Shown: positions 35,576 through 43,583 of the stretch, piece after piece
How positions within the stretch are numbered: the first letter of the stretch is position 1
How the letters are laid out: every line of letters begins with the position of its first letter
NCBI GenBank assembly: GCA_913777325.1
Contig: CAJYSA010000118.1
Coordinates: forward strand, 1 to 61,960
DNA from: an uncultured Sphingomonas sp.
GTDB lineage: Bacteria; Pseudomonadota; Alphaproteobacteria; Sphingomonadales; Sphingomonadaceae
Length of the DNA stretch: 61,960 nucleotides
Direction: 5' to 3'
Translations under genes and position numbers: made by a program
Notes under the pieces: model-generated
The model's input: only the letters and a program-made list of their open reading frames with translations
Database searches by the model: none
Told to the model about the DNA's origin: nothing

Positions 35576-36739
35576 ATGCCGCATTACGGCGACGTACAGA
35601 ACGCGATCTATATCGCGGGCCTCTCGGGCGTCGTGCCCGAATGGCCGGTCGATCATGCCGGGCTGCGCGCGCGCGCCGAGGCGCATTGGCCCCCCTCGGT
35701 CCGCGATTATGTGATGGGCGGATGCGGCGACGAATGGACGCAGGACGTCAACGCCACCGCGTTCCGCCATTGGGGCATGGTGCCGCGCATGATGGTCGAC
35801 AGCGCCGCACGCGACCTGTCGACAACGTTGTTCGGCCGTGCCGTGCCCTCCCCGCTGTTCATGGCGCCAATCGGGGTGAACGGCATCTGCACCGACGACG
35901 GCCACGGCGACCTGGCCGCGGCGCGCGCCGCCGCGACGACGGGCGTGCCGTTCTGCGCATCGACGCTCGCCAACGATCCGCTCGAACAGGTCCACGGCGC
36001 CTGCGGTGCCACGCCCGCGATGTTCCAGCTCTATACGCCACGCGACCCGGATGTCGCGGCCAGCCTCGTGTCGCGCGCCGAGGGTGCGGGCTATGCCGCG
36101 CTGGTCGTGACGCTCGACACCTGGGTGACCGGCTGGCGACCGCGCGACCTGAACACCGGCAACTTCCCGCAACTGCGCGGGCATGTGCTCGCCAATTACT
36201 TCGCCGATCCGGCCTTTCGCGCGCTGCTGGCCCGCCCGCCCGAGGAGGATCCGCACACCGCAATCATGACATGGGCCGCCACGTTCGGTCGCGTGCTGAC
36301 GTGGGACGACATGGGCTGGCTGCGTTCGCTCACCGGGCTCCCGATCGTGCTGAAGGGCATTTGCCATCCCGATGATGCGCGTCGCGCGATCGATATGGGC
36401 GCCGATGCGATCTACGTCTCCAACCACGGGGGACGACAGGCGAACGGCGGCATCGCCGCGATCGACCTGCTGCCCGCCGTCGCCGACGCGGTGGCGGGGC
36501 GCGTGCCCGTGCTGTTCGACAGCGGCGTTCGATCGGGCACCGACGTGGTGAAGGCGATCGCGCTCGGCGCCGATCTGGTCGGGGTTGGGCGTCCGTATTG
36601 CTACGGGCTGGCGCTGGGTGGCGCGGCGGGCTGCGCGCACGTGCTGAGCAGCATCCTGGCGGAGGCCGACCTGCTGATGGCGGTCAACGGGTGGCCAACG
36701 CTGCGCGCGGTGCGTGACGCAGGCGCGCTGCGCGTCTGA
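35576..36739 (+). CDS. FMN-dependent alpha-hydroxy-acid oxidase, lactate 2-monooxygenase-like
   Basis: This 387-residue TIM-barrel flavoenzyme belongs to the L-lactate dehydrogenase / glycolate oxidase family. FMN-site and catalytic blocks are APIGVNGICTDDGHGDLA near residue 98, LVVTLDTWVTGWRPRDLN near 178, PIVLKGICHPDDA near 257 and VSNHGGRQANGG near 281 with the catalytic His and Arg. LFDSGVRSGTDVVKA near 308 binds phosphate. The length and the WVTGWRPRDL block suggest the lactate 2-monooxygenase branch. GGAGAGG lies seven bases before the ATG. It stands alone between the rplA hairpins and the DUF6456 gene. Confidence 0.85.
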   Translation: MPHYGDVQNAIYIAGLSGVVPEWPVDHAGLRARAEAHWPPSVRDYVMGGCGDEWTQDVNATAFRHWGMVPRMMVDSAARDLSTTLFGRAVPSPLFMAPIGVNGICTDDGHGDLAAARAAATTGVPFCASTLANDPLEQVHGACGATPAMFQLYTPRDPDVAASLVSRAEGAGYAALVVTLDTWVTGWRPRDLNTGNFPQLRGHVLANYFADPAFRALLARPPEEDPHTAIMTWAATFGRVLTWDDMGWLRSLTGLPIVLKGICHPDDARRAIDMGADAIYVSNHGGRQANGGIAAIDLLPAVADAVAGRVPVLFDSGVRSGTDVVKAIALGADLVGVGRPYCYGLALGGAAGCAHVLSSILAEADLLMAVNGWPTLRAVRDAGALRV

Positions 36740-36805
36740 AAAGCCGCTGTCCTACATCCTCCAACATCTGCGAGCCGGCTGAACATCGCAGACAAGGAGC
36801 AGCCG

Positions 36806-37261
36806 ATGCGGGAATTGGTGGAACAACGGGTCGATGCGCAAGGCCGGCCGCATGCCGACGGGCGACGCACCGTCACCGTCAACCGGCGCGAGTCGCCGCT
36901 CGCATGGCTGGCCGCGCGGCGGCTGGTGAGCGCGCGACAGGACGAGGCGGGGCGGCGATTGCAGGCCGATCATGAGCGAGCGGCCCTCTCGCCATCGGTG
37001 ACGATGCGCTGGACCGCGCGCGTCGATGGTGGCGCCGGCGCCACGCTCGATCCCGCCGAGGCGCAACTGGCCGCGAAGCGCCGGTTCGACGCCGCCATCG
37101 GCGCGGTCGGCCCCGGCCTGTCGGATGTGCTGTGGCGCGTGGTGTGCGCGGGCGAGAGCCTGCCCGACAGCGAGCGGGCGCTGGGCTGGCCGACGCGCAG
37201 CGGGCGGCTGGTGCTGACGCTCGCGCTCGATCGCCTCGCCGATCACTACCGGTTGCGCTGA
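36806..37261 (+). CDS. DUF6456 family protein
   Basis: The 151-residue basic protein has ESPLAWLAARRLVSARQDEAG near its N-terminus (two parts) and ends with LGWPTRSGRLVLTLALDRLADHY, the features I associate with DUF6456 in alphaproteobacteria. Some family members look like small helix-turn-helix regulators, but no function is known to me. AAGGAG is placed well before ATG 36806. It lies 62 bp before the DapF-family gene, so the two may be co-transcribed. Confidence 0.7.
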   Translation: MRELVEQRVDAQGRPHADGRRTVTVNRRESPLAWLAARRLVSARQDEAGRRLQADHERAALSPSVTMRWTARVDGGAGATLDPAEAQLAAKRRFDAAIGAVGPGLSDVLWRVVCAGESLPDSERALGWPTRSGRLVLTLALDRLADHYRLR

Positions 37262-37323
37262 TCGCCCACGCCGCCGCATCGTTGCCCCTTGCTCCGCGCC
37301 ATGCGCAGCCGCAGATAGCGGCG

Positions 37324-38268
37324 ATGGAATGCCGCTTCATCAAATGCCACGGCTCGGGCAACGACTTTCCGTTGATCGACGCCCGCACGCTCGACCTGTC
37401 CGATGACGACTGGGCGCGGCTGGCGCGCGCGCTGGCGGATCGGGCCGGGCCGGTCGGCGGTGACGGGTTGCTGGCGCTAACCGCCGGCGACGGGCAGGCG
37501 GCGTTCGGGATGCGCATGTTCAACAGCGACGGCTCGGAAGCGGAGACCTGCCTGAACGGGGTGCGGTGTGTCGCGCGCGCCGGGTTCGAGGCGCTGGGGA
37601 TCGACCAGGCGACCGTGCGGCTGAAGACCAGCCATGCGACCGCCGCGCTCGGCGCCCCGCTGGCCGAGGGTGTCTATACGATCGAGGAAACCGCCGGCCC
37701 CGCCACGCTCGATCTCGCGCGCTGGCCGCTGACGGGCGCGGGAGAGCGGCTGATCGACGCGCCGCTGCCGATGCTCACCCCGGATCGGTGCTTTACCGCG
37801 GTGGCGATCCCGAATCCGCATCTGGTGGCGTTCGTGACCACGATCGACGAGGGCGAGCTGGTACGCGTCGGCGAGCGGTGCGAGACCGCGCCCGACTGGC
37901 TGCCCAACCGCGCCAATGTGTCGTTCGTCGAGGTGCGCGACGCCGCGACCCTGTTCGTGCGCACCTTCGAACGCGGGGTGGGGCTGACCGATAGCTGCGG
38001 CAGCGCGATGGCGGCCTCCACCTACGCCGCCTGTCTGACGGGGCGGATCGCGTTCGACCGCGAGGTGACCGTGCTCAATCGTGGCGGGCTGGTGCGCGCG
38101 CGGGCGACGCCGGCCGCGATGGTAACGCTGCACGGCAACGCCACCTGGGAATGGGAAGGCGTGGCGACCGTCGATCTGGCACATGAACGCGCGGGCGACC
38201 TGCGGGTGCTGCGCCATTACGATGCGGAGATTGCGGCCTGGTCACGCGTGGCCGACACCGCGCGCTGA
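37324..38268 (+). CDS. dapF: Diaminopimelate epimerase-family protein
   Basis: DapF converts LL- to meso-diaminopimelate for lysine and peptidoglycan. The 314-residue product has KCHGSGNDFPLID near residue 7, FNSDGSEAETCLNGVRC near 64, IPNPHLVAF near 162, PNRANVSFVEV near 196 and TFERGVGLTDSCGSAMA near 213. Both catalytic Cys and the Asn/Glu/Arg ligands are in place, but Leu and Ala replace glycines right after the first Cys (usual CGNG) and after the second (usual CGSG or CGTG). It may be the main DapF or a divergent paralogue. It is convergent with the diguanylate cyclase gene. Confidence 0.75.
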   Translation: MECRFIKCHGSGNDFPLIDARTLDLSDDDWARLARALADRAGPVGGDGLLALTAGDGQAAFGMRMFNSDGSEAETCLNGVRCVARAGFEALGIDQATVRLKTSHATAALGAPLAEGVYTIEETAGPATLDLARWPLTGAGERLIDAPLPMLTPDRCFTAVAIPNPHLVAFVTTIDEGELVRVGERCETAPDWLPNRANVSFVEVRDAATLFVRTFERGVGLTDSCGSAMAASTYAACLTGRIAFDREVTVLNRGGLVRARATPAAMVTLHGNATWEWEGVATVDLAHERAGDLRVLRHYDAEIAAWSRVADTAR

Positions 38269-38275
38269 TCGCCGC

Positions 38276-39358
38276 TTACGCCGCGGTGCGTTCGATCCGG
38301 TTCTTGCCGGCGCCTTTCGCCGCATAGAGCGCCAGATCGGCGACGCGCAGCGTGTCCGCGCCGTCGACAGCGGCGACGCCGGCCGAAAAGGTGACATGAC
38401 CGATCGCCTGGCCGCTGTCCTGATGGACCAGCGAGCGCAGCGACAGCCGCTCCCGCACCTCGTCCAGCGCATGGCTCGCCTGATCCAGCGACACCGCCTG
38501 GAACAGGATCGCGAACTCCTCGCCGCCGTAGCGCGCGACCAGCACGTCGCGCGGCAATTGCGCGCGCAGGAAGCTGGCGACGAACTTCAGCACGCGGTCA
38601 CCCGCTTCATGGCCGAAGCGATCGTTGACCTGCTTGAAATCGTCGATGTCGATCAGCGCCACCACGGACGGCGTGTCGCGCTCCGCCGCCGCCGCCAGTC
38701 GCTCCTCGAAGCTGCGGCGATTGGGCAGGCCGGTCAGATGATCGTGCTCGGCGGCGCGGCGCGCGTTGCGCAGATCCTGGCGCAGCGCATCGGCTTCGTC
38801 GCGGGCGCGGTGGAGCTGCGCCTCGACCAGCCGCGACGCCTCCACCGCCGCCTCGGTCAGCGCGATGATCCGCGTCAGCGTGGCGCCGGGATCGCTGCGC
38901 AGGTTCCGCGCCTCGACGTGGAGCGCGCTGCCGAAGGTCTGGGCGGTGTCGCGCGAGGCGCCAACCGCCGCCAGACAGTCGCCGATCCGCGTCTCCAGCG
39001 CATCGGCGATGCGGCTGAGCGTGCTGGCCTGTTCCGCGTCGTTCGCGGTCGCGATGCCCGCCACGGCAGCGTCGGTCAGCGTCGCGGCGTTCAGATGCGC
39101 GGCCACCGCCGCCCCGGTTCGCGGATCCTCGCCGGAGACATAGGCGTGGAGTACGCCATAGATGCGCGGCGACGGCGTCAGGTCGTGCCGGAACAGCAGC
39201 GTGCCGATGTCGTCGAACAGCCGCCGGCGCACGGTCGTCCGCTGCTCGGCCACCGCCTGCGCGGTCCCGGCGTCCGTCGCCTCCGCGCCGCCGGCGAACC
39301 AGCCGAGCACCCGGTGACGGCGGCGGGCGGCGACGGGGATGGTGGAGGGCGCGATCAC
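38276..39358 (-). CDS. Diguanylate cyclase (GGEEF)
   Basis: The 360-residue soluble protein starts at GTG 39358, overlapping the HD-GYP gene stop as GTGA. Residues 1-190 are helical and unlike a known sensor to my eye. The GGDEF domain begins near 200 (HDHLTGLPNRRSFEERL), with metal site DIDDFKQVNDRFGH near 235 and the active-site loop ARYGGEEFAILF near 274. Active-site residues look intact, so it should make cyclic-di-GMP. It is coupled to a phosphodiesterase of the HD-GYP type, giving a make-and-break pair. Confidence 0.9.
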   Translation of the reverse strand: MIAPSTIPVAARRRHRVLGWFAGGAEATDAGTAQAVAEQRTTVRRRLFDDIGTLLFRHDLTPSPRIYGVLHAYVSGEDPRTGAAVAAHLNAATLTDAAVAGIATANDAEQASTLSRIADALETRIGDCLAAVGASRDTAQTFGSALHVEARNLRSDPGATLTRIIALTEAAVEASRLVEAQLHRARDEADALRQDLRNARRAAEHDHLTGLPNRRSFEERLAAAAERDTPSVVALIDIDDFKQVNDRFGHEAGDRVLKFVASFLRAQLPRDVLVARYGGEEFAILFQAVSLDQASHALDEVRERLSLRSLVHQDSGQAIGHVTFSAGVAAVDGADTLRVADLALYAAKGAGKNRIERTAA

Positions 39359-40608
39359 GACGGCATTCCTTTCGAGCGGGCGGGCGCGGTCGCCGATGGT
39401 GCGATCCCGGCGCGGACCGATGTCTCCAGCGCGGGCCAACGCTCGCCAAACCAGCGCGCCCCGCATTCCGCGCGGTGGACCGGGTCGACGTCACCGGCGG
39501 CGATCAGGTCGTGCGGCGCCAGGAAACGCTGCTCGGGAATGTCGTAGAAGACGCGCACCCGCGGCTGCGTGGGATCGCGGTCGTTGCCCTCGATCACCAG
39601 CGCCAGCCGGCTCGATCGCAGCCGCACCAGTGCGCCGACCGGGTGGATGCCGATGCTGTCGATGAACCGCGCCAGCAGATCGGGATCGAAATGCCCCGTC
39701 CACGACTGCATGCGCGACAGCGCGTCGCTGGGGGACCAGGCGCGCTTGTACGGGCGTTGCGAGGTGACCGCGTCATAGACGTCGCAGATCGCGCTCATCC
39801 GTACCGCCAGGCTCAGCTGGGCGCCGCTCAGCCCATGGGGATAGCCGCGCCCGTCGATCCGCTCGTGATGGTGCAGGCACACGTCCAGCACGACCTCGGG
39901 CAGCGGCGCGCCGCTCCTGAGCAGCGCATGCCCCTTTTCGGGATGATGGCGCAGCACCGCCATCTCGGGCGGGTCCAGCTTGCCCGGCTTGTCGAGCAGC
40001 ACCTTGGGCATCGCCATCTTGCCGATGTCGTGGAGCAGCCCGGCCATCGCCAGGTCGCGCACAAGCGCCTCGGGCAGTCGCAGCGCCTGCGCGAAGTGGA
40101 TCAGCAGCGCGGCGACCGCCACCGAATGGACGTAGGTATATTCGTCCTTCGTGCGCAGCCGCGTGACCGTCAGCATCGCCGAGGAGTCGCGTGTCACCGA
40201 ATCAATGATCTGATCCGCGACCGGCACCAGCATGTCGGCGCCCAGCGCCTTGCCCAGCCGCATCTGATCGAACATCGCGCGCACCACCTGCTTCGAGGCG
40301 TCGACGACCTCCTGCGCGCGCTGCTCGGCAGTGGCATGCGCACGGCGCCGGCGCGGCGCTGACGCGACATCGACCGTCGCGTCGATCGTCACCGGAAGCA
40401 CAAGCGCCTCGGGAGCCGGCGCGGGGGCGGCGCCCTTGGCGGTGTCGATCACAACCTCGCCGATTCCGGCCTCACGCAGCTTGCGAATCTCGCTGTCGCG
40501 GGTGATCGTGAAGTGCGGGCGCCAGAACGGGCTGGCCATCCAGCCACCGCCAACGGCGTGGATGAACATACCGACCCGCACGTCGTCCGTCTTGATTGAG
40601 ACCAGCAC
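39355..40608 (-). CDS. HD-GYP cyclic-di-GMP phosphodiesterase with DUF3391
   Basis: The 417-residue protein begins MLVSIKTDDVRVGMFIHAVGGGW, a DUF3391 region. A Pro/Ala linker follows, then the HD-GYP domain from about residue 125. HDIGKMAMPKVLLDKPGKL near 191 has the metal-binding HD, HHPEKGH lies near 220, and HHERIDGRGYPHGLSG near 246 carries the GYP motif. ICDVYDAVTSQRPYK follows. All metal ligands are present. It should hydrolyse cyclic-di-GMP to GMP. Its last bases overlap the diguanylate cyclase start. Confidence 0.92.
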   Translation of the reverse strand: MLVSIKTDDVRVGMFIHAVGGGWMASPFWRPHFTITRDSEIRKLREAGIGEVVIDTAKGAAPAPAPEALVLPVTIDATVDVASAPRRRRAHATAEQRAQEVVDASKQVVRAMFDQMRLGKALGADMLVPVADQIIDSVTRDSSAMLTVTRLRTKDEYTYVHSVAVAALLIHFAQALRLPEALVRDLAMAGLLHDIGKMAMPKVLLDKPGKLDPPEMAVLRHHPEKGHALLRSGAPLPEVVLDVCLHHHERIDGRGYPHGLSGAQLSLAVRMSAICDVYDAVTSQRPYKRAWSPSDALSRMQSWTGHFDPDLLARFIDSIGIHPVGALVRLRSSRLALVIEGNDRDPTQPRVRVFYDIPEQRFLAPHDLIAAGDVDPVHRAECGARWFGERWPALETSVRAGIAPSATAPARSKGMPS

Positions 40609-40762
40609 CTATCATGATCCCCGCGTCATGCCGGAACGATAGGTGGGGACTGATTAAGGTTGCGTGTCGATCACCCGGCGAGGATGTGCCGAGCCATAAG
40701 ATTTCCAAGCAAGTCCGGGCTTTTGCTCGCCGTGCCAGGGTGGTTGCCCGCCGTGCGGCGGA

Positions 40763-40848
40763 TGGTGGAAGGGGCTGGATTCGAACCAGCGTACACTTGC
40801 GTGGGCAGATTTACAGTCTGCTGCCTTTAACCACTCGGCCACCCTTCC
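40763..40848 (-). tRNA. tRNA-Tyr (GTA anticodon)
   Basis: The 86-base minus-strand gene has acceptor arms GGAAGGG and CCCTTCC, a D-arm GGCCGAGTGGTTAAAGGC, anticodon loop CTGTAAA with GTA, a long variable arm (CCCACGCAAGTGTACG) and T-loop GGTTCGAATCC. CCA is encoded. The long variable arm and GTA agree with tRNA-Tyr. Confidence 0.97.
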
Positions 40849-40876
40849 ACGAGCGGCGCTATCAAAGCGAGGGCGC

Positions 40877-40905
40877 CCAATGCCCGCGCGCTGCCGGCCT
40901 GTCAA
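40877..40905 (-). promoter_or_regulatory. Candidate tRNA-Tyr promoter
   Basis: On the minus strand a consensus TTGACA (40905-40900) is followed after 17 bases by CATTGG (40882-40877). This would start transcription about 20 bases before the tRNA. The -35 is perfect; the -10 is poor. Confidence 0.45.
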
Positions 40906-41067
40906 CGCCTGTGTCGCCGAGGCGCAACAATTTGCCGAAGGTTGCGCGACGCGTGCGTGGGACGCATAGCGTCCCTGCCCGCTCCTGCTCCATCGACAAC
41001 CACGGACCTTACCCGTCATGCGCCTTTCCGCCCCCGCCGCCTGCCCCACCCGCAAGGATCAGCACTG

Positions 41068-41835
41068 ATGGCGCGCCGCGGCCACCGCCCCAGCCAGACG
41101 CAGGGCAATCGTCCGCGATTGTGGGGGCGCCACCCGGTCACCGCCGCGCTCGCCAATCCCGAGCGGGTCGTGCGCAAGATCTGGGGCACGCGCGAGGCGC
41201 TGTCGGCACTGGACCTGCCACCGGTGCTGCCGGTCGTCTTTGCCGACGCCGCCGATCTCGGACGGCTGGTGCCCTCCGACGCGCCGCACCAGGGGCTGGT
41301 GGCGGAGGTCGATCCGCTGGAGGACGTGTGGCTTGGCGACCTGCTGGACCAGGGCGGCGCCGACGATCCCGAACGCCCGCGCCCGCTGGTCGTGCTGGAT
41401 CAGGTGACCGATCCGCACAATGTCGGCGCGATTCTGCGCTCCGCCGCCGCGTTCGACGCGCTCGGCATCATCACGCAGGACCGCCACGCACCGCCCGAAT
41501 CGGGCGCGCTCGCCCGCGCGGCGAGCGGCGCGCTGGAGACGGTGCCATGGGTGCGCGTCGTCAATCTGGCGCGCGCGCTGGAAGAGATCGCGGAGGCGGG
41601 CGCGTGGCGGATCGGGCTGACCGGCCATGCGCGTCAGACGCTGCCGCAGTCGCTGGCCGATATCGGCCCGTCGCGCCGCATCGCGATCGTGCTCGGGGCG
41701 GAAGGCGAAGGCATGCGTCAGAACACCGAGACGCATTGCGACGAGCTGGCAAAGCTGCCGATTTCGTCGCGCGTCGAAAGCCTCAACGTCTCGAACGCCG
41801 CCGCAATCGCGCTCTATGCGGTGACCGCGCGGTAG
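41068..41835 (+). CDS. rlmB: 23S rRNA (guanosine-2251-2'-O)-methyltransferase RlmB (SpoU family)
   Basis: This SPOUT methyltransferase modifies a ribose in the peptidyl-transferase region. The 255-residue product has an N-terminal substrate-binding domain (LWGRHPVTAALANPER near residue 20). The SPOUT motifs are LDQVTDPHNVGAILRSAAAF near 111 with the conserved Asn and Arg, IVLGAEGEGMR near 209 and LPISSRVESLNVSNAAAIAL near 230 (motif 3). The start at ATG 41068 has AAGGA ten bases upstream. A longer in-frame extension is disregarded. It is convergent with the phospholipase D gene, four bases apart. Confidence 0.92.
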   Translation: MARRGHRPSQTQGNRPRLWGRHPVTAALANPERVVRKIWGTREALSALDLPPVLPVVFADAADLGRLVPSDAPHQGLVAEVDPLEDVWLGDLLDQGGADDPERPRPLVVLDQVTDPHNVGAILRSAAAFDALGIITQDRHAPPESGALARAASGALETVPWVRVVNLARALEEIAEAGAWRIGLTGHARQTLPQSLADIGPSRRIAIVLGAEGEGMRQNTETHCDELAKLPISSRVESLNVSNAAAIALYAVTAR

Positions 41836-41838
41836 CGG

Positions 41839-43266
41839 TCACCGCCGCGACCGTCTCCGCAAGCGGCGCAGCAACCCGCGCTTGGCGAAGCTTTCGAACA
41901 TCTCCGCCGGGCCTTCGGGGTCGAGCACCTCGTTGTCGGCCAGCCATTTCTCGACCCCGGTCAGGTCGTCGATTTCATAGGGGATCAGCGTGCGGCCCTG
42001 CCCGCGCAGATCCTCGATCGTCGCGATCAGGCCGTCGCGCTCGATCCGCGCCGCGACATCGGCCGGATCGGCGCCCAGATGCTCGGCCAGCAAATCGGCG
42101 CGGATCGCCGCGATCGTCTCCGGCTCCTCGGTGATCGTCACGTCGCATTCGGTGTCGAGCCGCAGCGACCGGTTGTTGAAGTTCGACGATCCGATGCGAA
42201 CCGCCGCCTCGTCGATCACCGTCACCTTGGCATGGCAATAGATCGCGGCGCCGCGCTCGGTAACGGGATGATAGATCCGGAAGCGCCCGTGACGATCGCG
42301 CTTCTTCAATTCGGCGACCAGCCGCGCACGCGCGGTGTCCATCGCGATCGGCTCCAGCCAGCCTTGCGCCTTGACCGGATTGATGACAACGATTTCGGGC
42401 GGATCGTCCTCGACCAGCCGCTTCGCGATCGCCTCGGCGATCCGGCGCGAGGCGAAATACTGGCTCTCGGCATAGATGCGCTTCGTCGCCCCCGCGATCA
42501 GCGCCAGGTACAGCCGCTCGATCTCCAGCACCTCTTCCTGCCCGTCATGCTCGGGCTGGCTGCGCGAGATCGCGACATCGACATCGGTGAATTGCGGCGA
42601 CAGGCTTTCGGGCCAGCATCCGGGGTCACGCGCGGGCGGCGGGCTGATCGGCGCACCGCCAGCAATCTCCCAGCGATTGCGGCACAGATCGCCCAACGCC
42701 TTGGCCACCGGGCCTTGCAGCGCGGTGGTGACGTCGTGCCACGGCTTGTACGCGCGCCCGCCCGGCGAGCGGCGATGCGCGTCGTCGTCGCGGTGCGCGC
42801 GCGTGTCCCAGCGTTCGTCGGTCATGTCGATCCCGCCGCAGAACGCCAGGCAATCGTCGATCACGACGATCTTCTGGTGCTGCGACGCGGCGATCGGGTG
42901 ATGCCCGTCCAGCTTCAGGTGAATGCGCGGCTGGCGCCACCGCCAGTTGAGGAGCGTCCACAGCGTCTTGCCACGCCCCAGCGTCTTCATCGCGCCGGTG
43001 TCCCAGCGAAGGATATGCACCTGAAGCCCCGGCGTGCGCTTCACCAGCCAGGTGATGAACGCGCCGACGTCGGAGGGCGCCTCGGGATGATCGTCGTCCC
43101 ACGCCAGCCGGATGCGCGCGTCGAAATCCCAGCCGACCAACAAGATCTGGTGCTTCGCGTTCAGCATCGCCTGCCGCGCGGCGCGGAAGTAATTGTCCGC
43201 ATCGACGACCACGCTGGCGCGCGTCGCGCGCTCCACACGCCAATGCGCGTCGTCCGGCAGCCTCAC
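41839..43266 (-). CDS. Phospholipase D-family protein
   Basis: The 475-residue protein has two HKD motifs, HQKIVVIDD followed by AFCGGID and HAKVTVIDE followed by RIGSSNFNNRSL. Both are complete, so the catalytic dimer-like site should be active on phosphodiesters. The N-terminal region (LLVGWDFDARIRL) and the C-terminal tail (about 70 residues with LADNEVLDPEGPAEM) resemble bacterial PLDs of the cardiolipin-synthase-like group. I see no membrane helix. GTG 43266 overlaps the arsC stop as GTGA. The substrate is unknown; it is third in the phosphodiesterase-arsC-PLD unit. Confidence 0.88.
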   Translation of the reverse strand: MRLPDDAHWRVERATRASVVVDADNYFRAARQAMLNAKHQILLVGWDFDARIRLAWDDDHPEAPSDVGAFITWLVKRTPGLQVHILRWDTGAMKTLGRGKTLWTLLNWRWRQPRIHLKLDGHHPIAASQHQKIVVIDDCLAFCGGIDMTDERWDTRAHRDDDAHRRSPGGRAYKPWHDVTTALQGPVAKALGDLCRNRWEIAGGAPISPPPARDPGCWPESLSPQFTDVDVAISRSQPEHDGQEEVLEIERLYLALIAGATKRIYAESQYFASRRIAEAIAKRLVEDDPPEIVVINPVKAQGWLEPIAMDTARARLVAELKKRDRHGRFRIYHPVTERGAAIYCHAKVTVIDEAAVRIGSSNFNNRSLRLDTECDVTITEEPETIAAIRADLLAEHLGADPADVAARIERDGLIATIEDLRGQGRTLIPYEIDDLTGVEKWLADNEVLDPEGPAEMFESFAKRGLLRRLRRRSRR

Positions 43267-43583
43267 AGCAGCTCGCGAACGCGTTCGGGCGGACGCGCGA
43301 TGACCGCGCCCTTCTCGGTCTCGACGAACGGCCGCTCGATCGTGGCCGGGTCGCGCGCCATCAGGTCCAGCGCCGCCTCGTCGCTCGCCACCGGCGGCGC
43401 ATCCTTCCGCAATGCCGCGCGCGGGGCGATGCCGGCGCGGGCGCACAAACGCGCGATCGCCTCGCGCGATGGCGGTGTCTTCAGATACTCGACCACCGTC
43501 ACCGCGACGCCCGCTTCCTCAAGCAGCGCCAGCGCCTGACGCGACTTGGAGCAGCGCGGATTGTGCACGATCGTCGCGTTCAT
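43263..43583 (-). CDS. arsC: Arsenate reductase ArsC, glutaredoxin type
   Basis: The 106-residue product begins MNATIVHNPRCSKSRQALALL, with the catalytic Cys in NPRCSKSR. It continues with VVEYLKTPPSREAIARL and the FVETEKGAVIARPPERVRELL end typical of ArsC/Spx fold enzymes. It would reduce arsenate to arsenite with glutathione and glutaredoxin. The family also includes YfgD-type proteins, and there is no arsR or arsB here, so a role outside arsenic resistance is possible. Both its ends overlap neighbouring genes by four bases. Confidence 0.85.
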   Translation of the reverse strand: MNATIVHNPRCSKSRQALALLEEAGVAVTVVEYLKTPPSREAIARLCARAGIAPRAALRKDAPPVASDEAALDLMARDPATIERPFVETEKGAVIARPPERVRELL

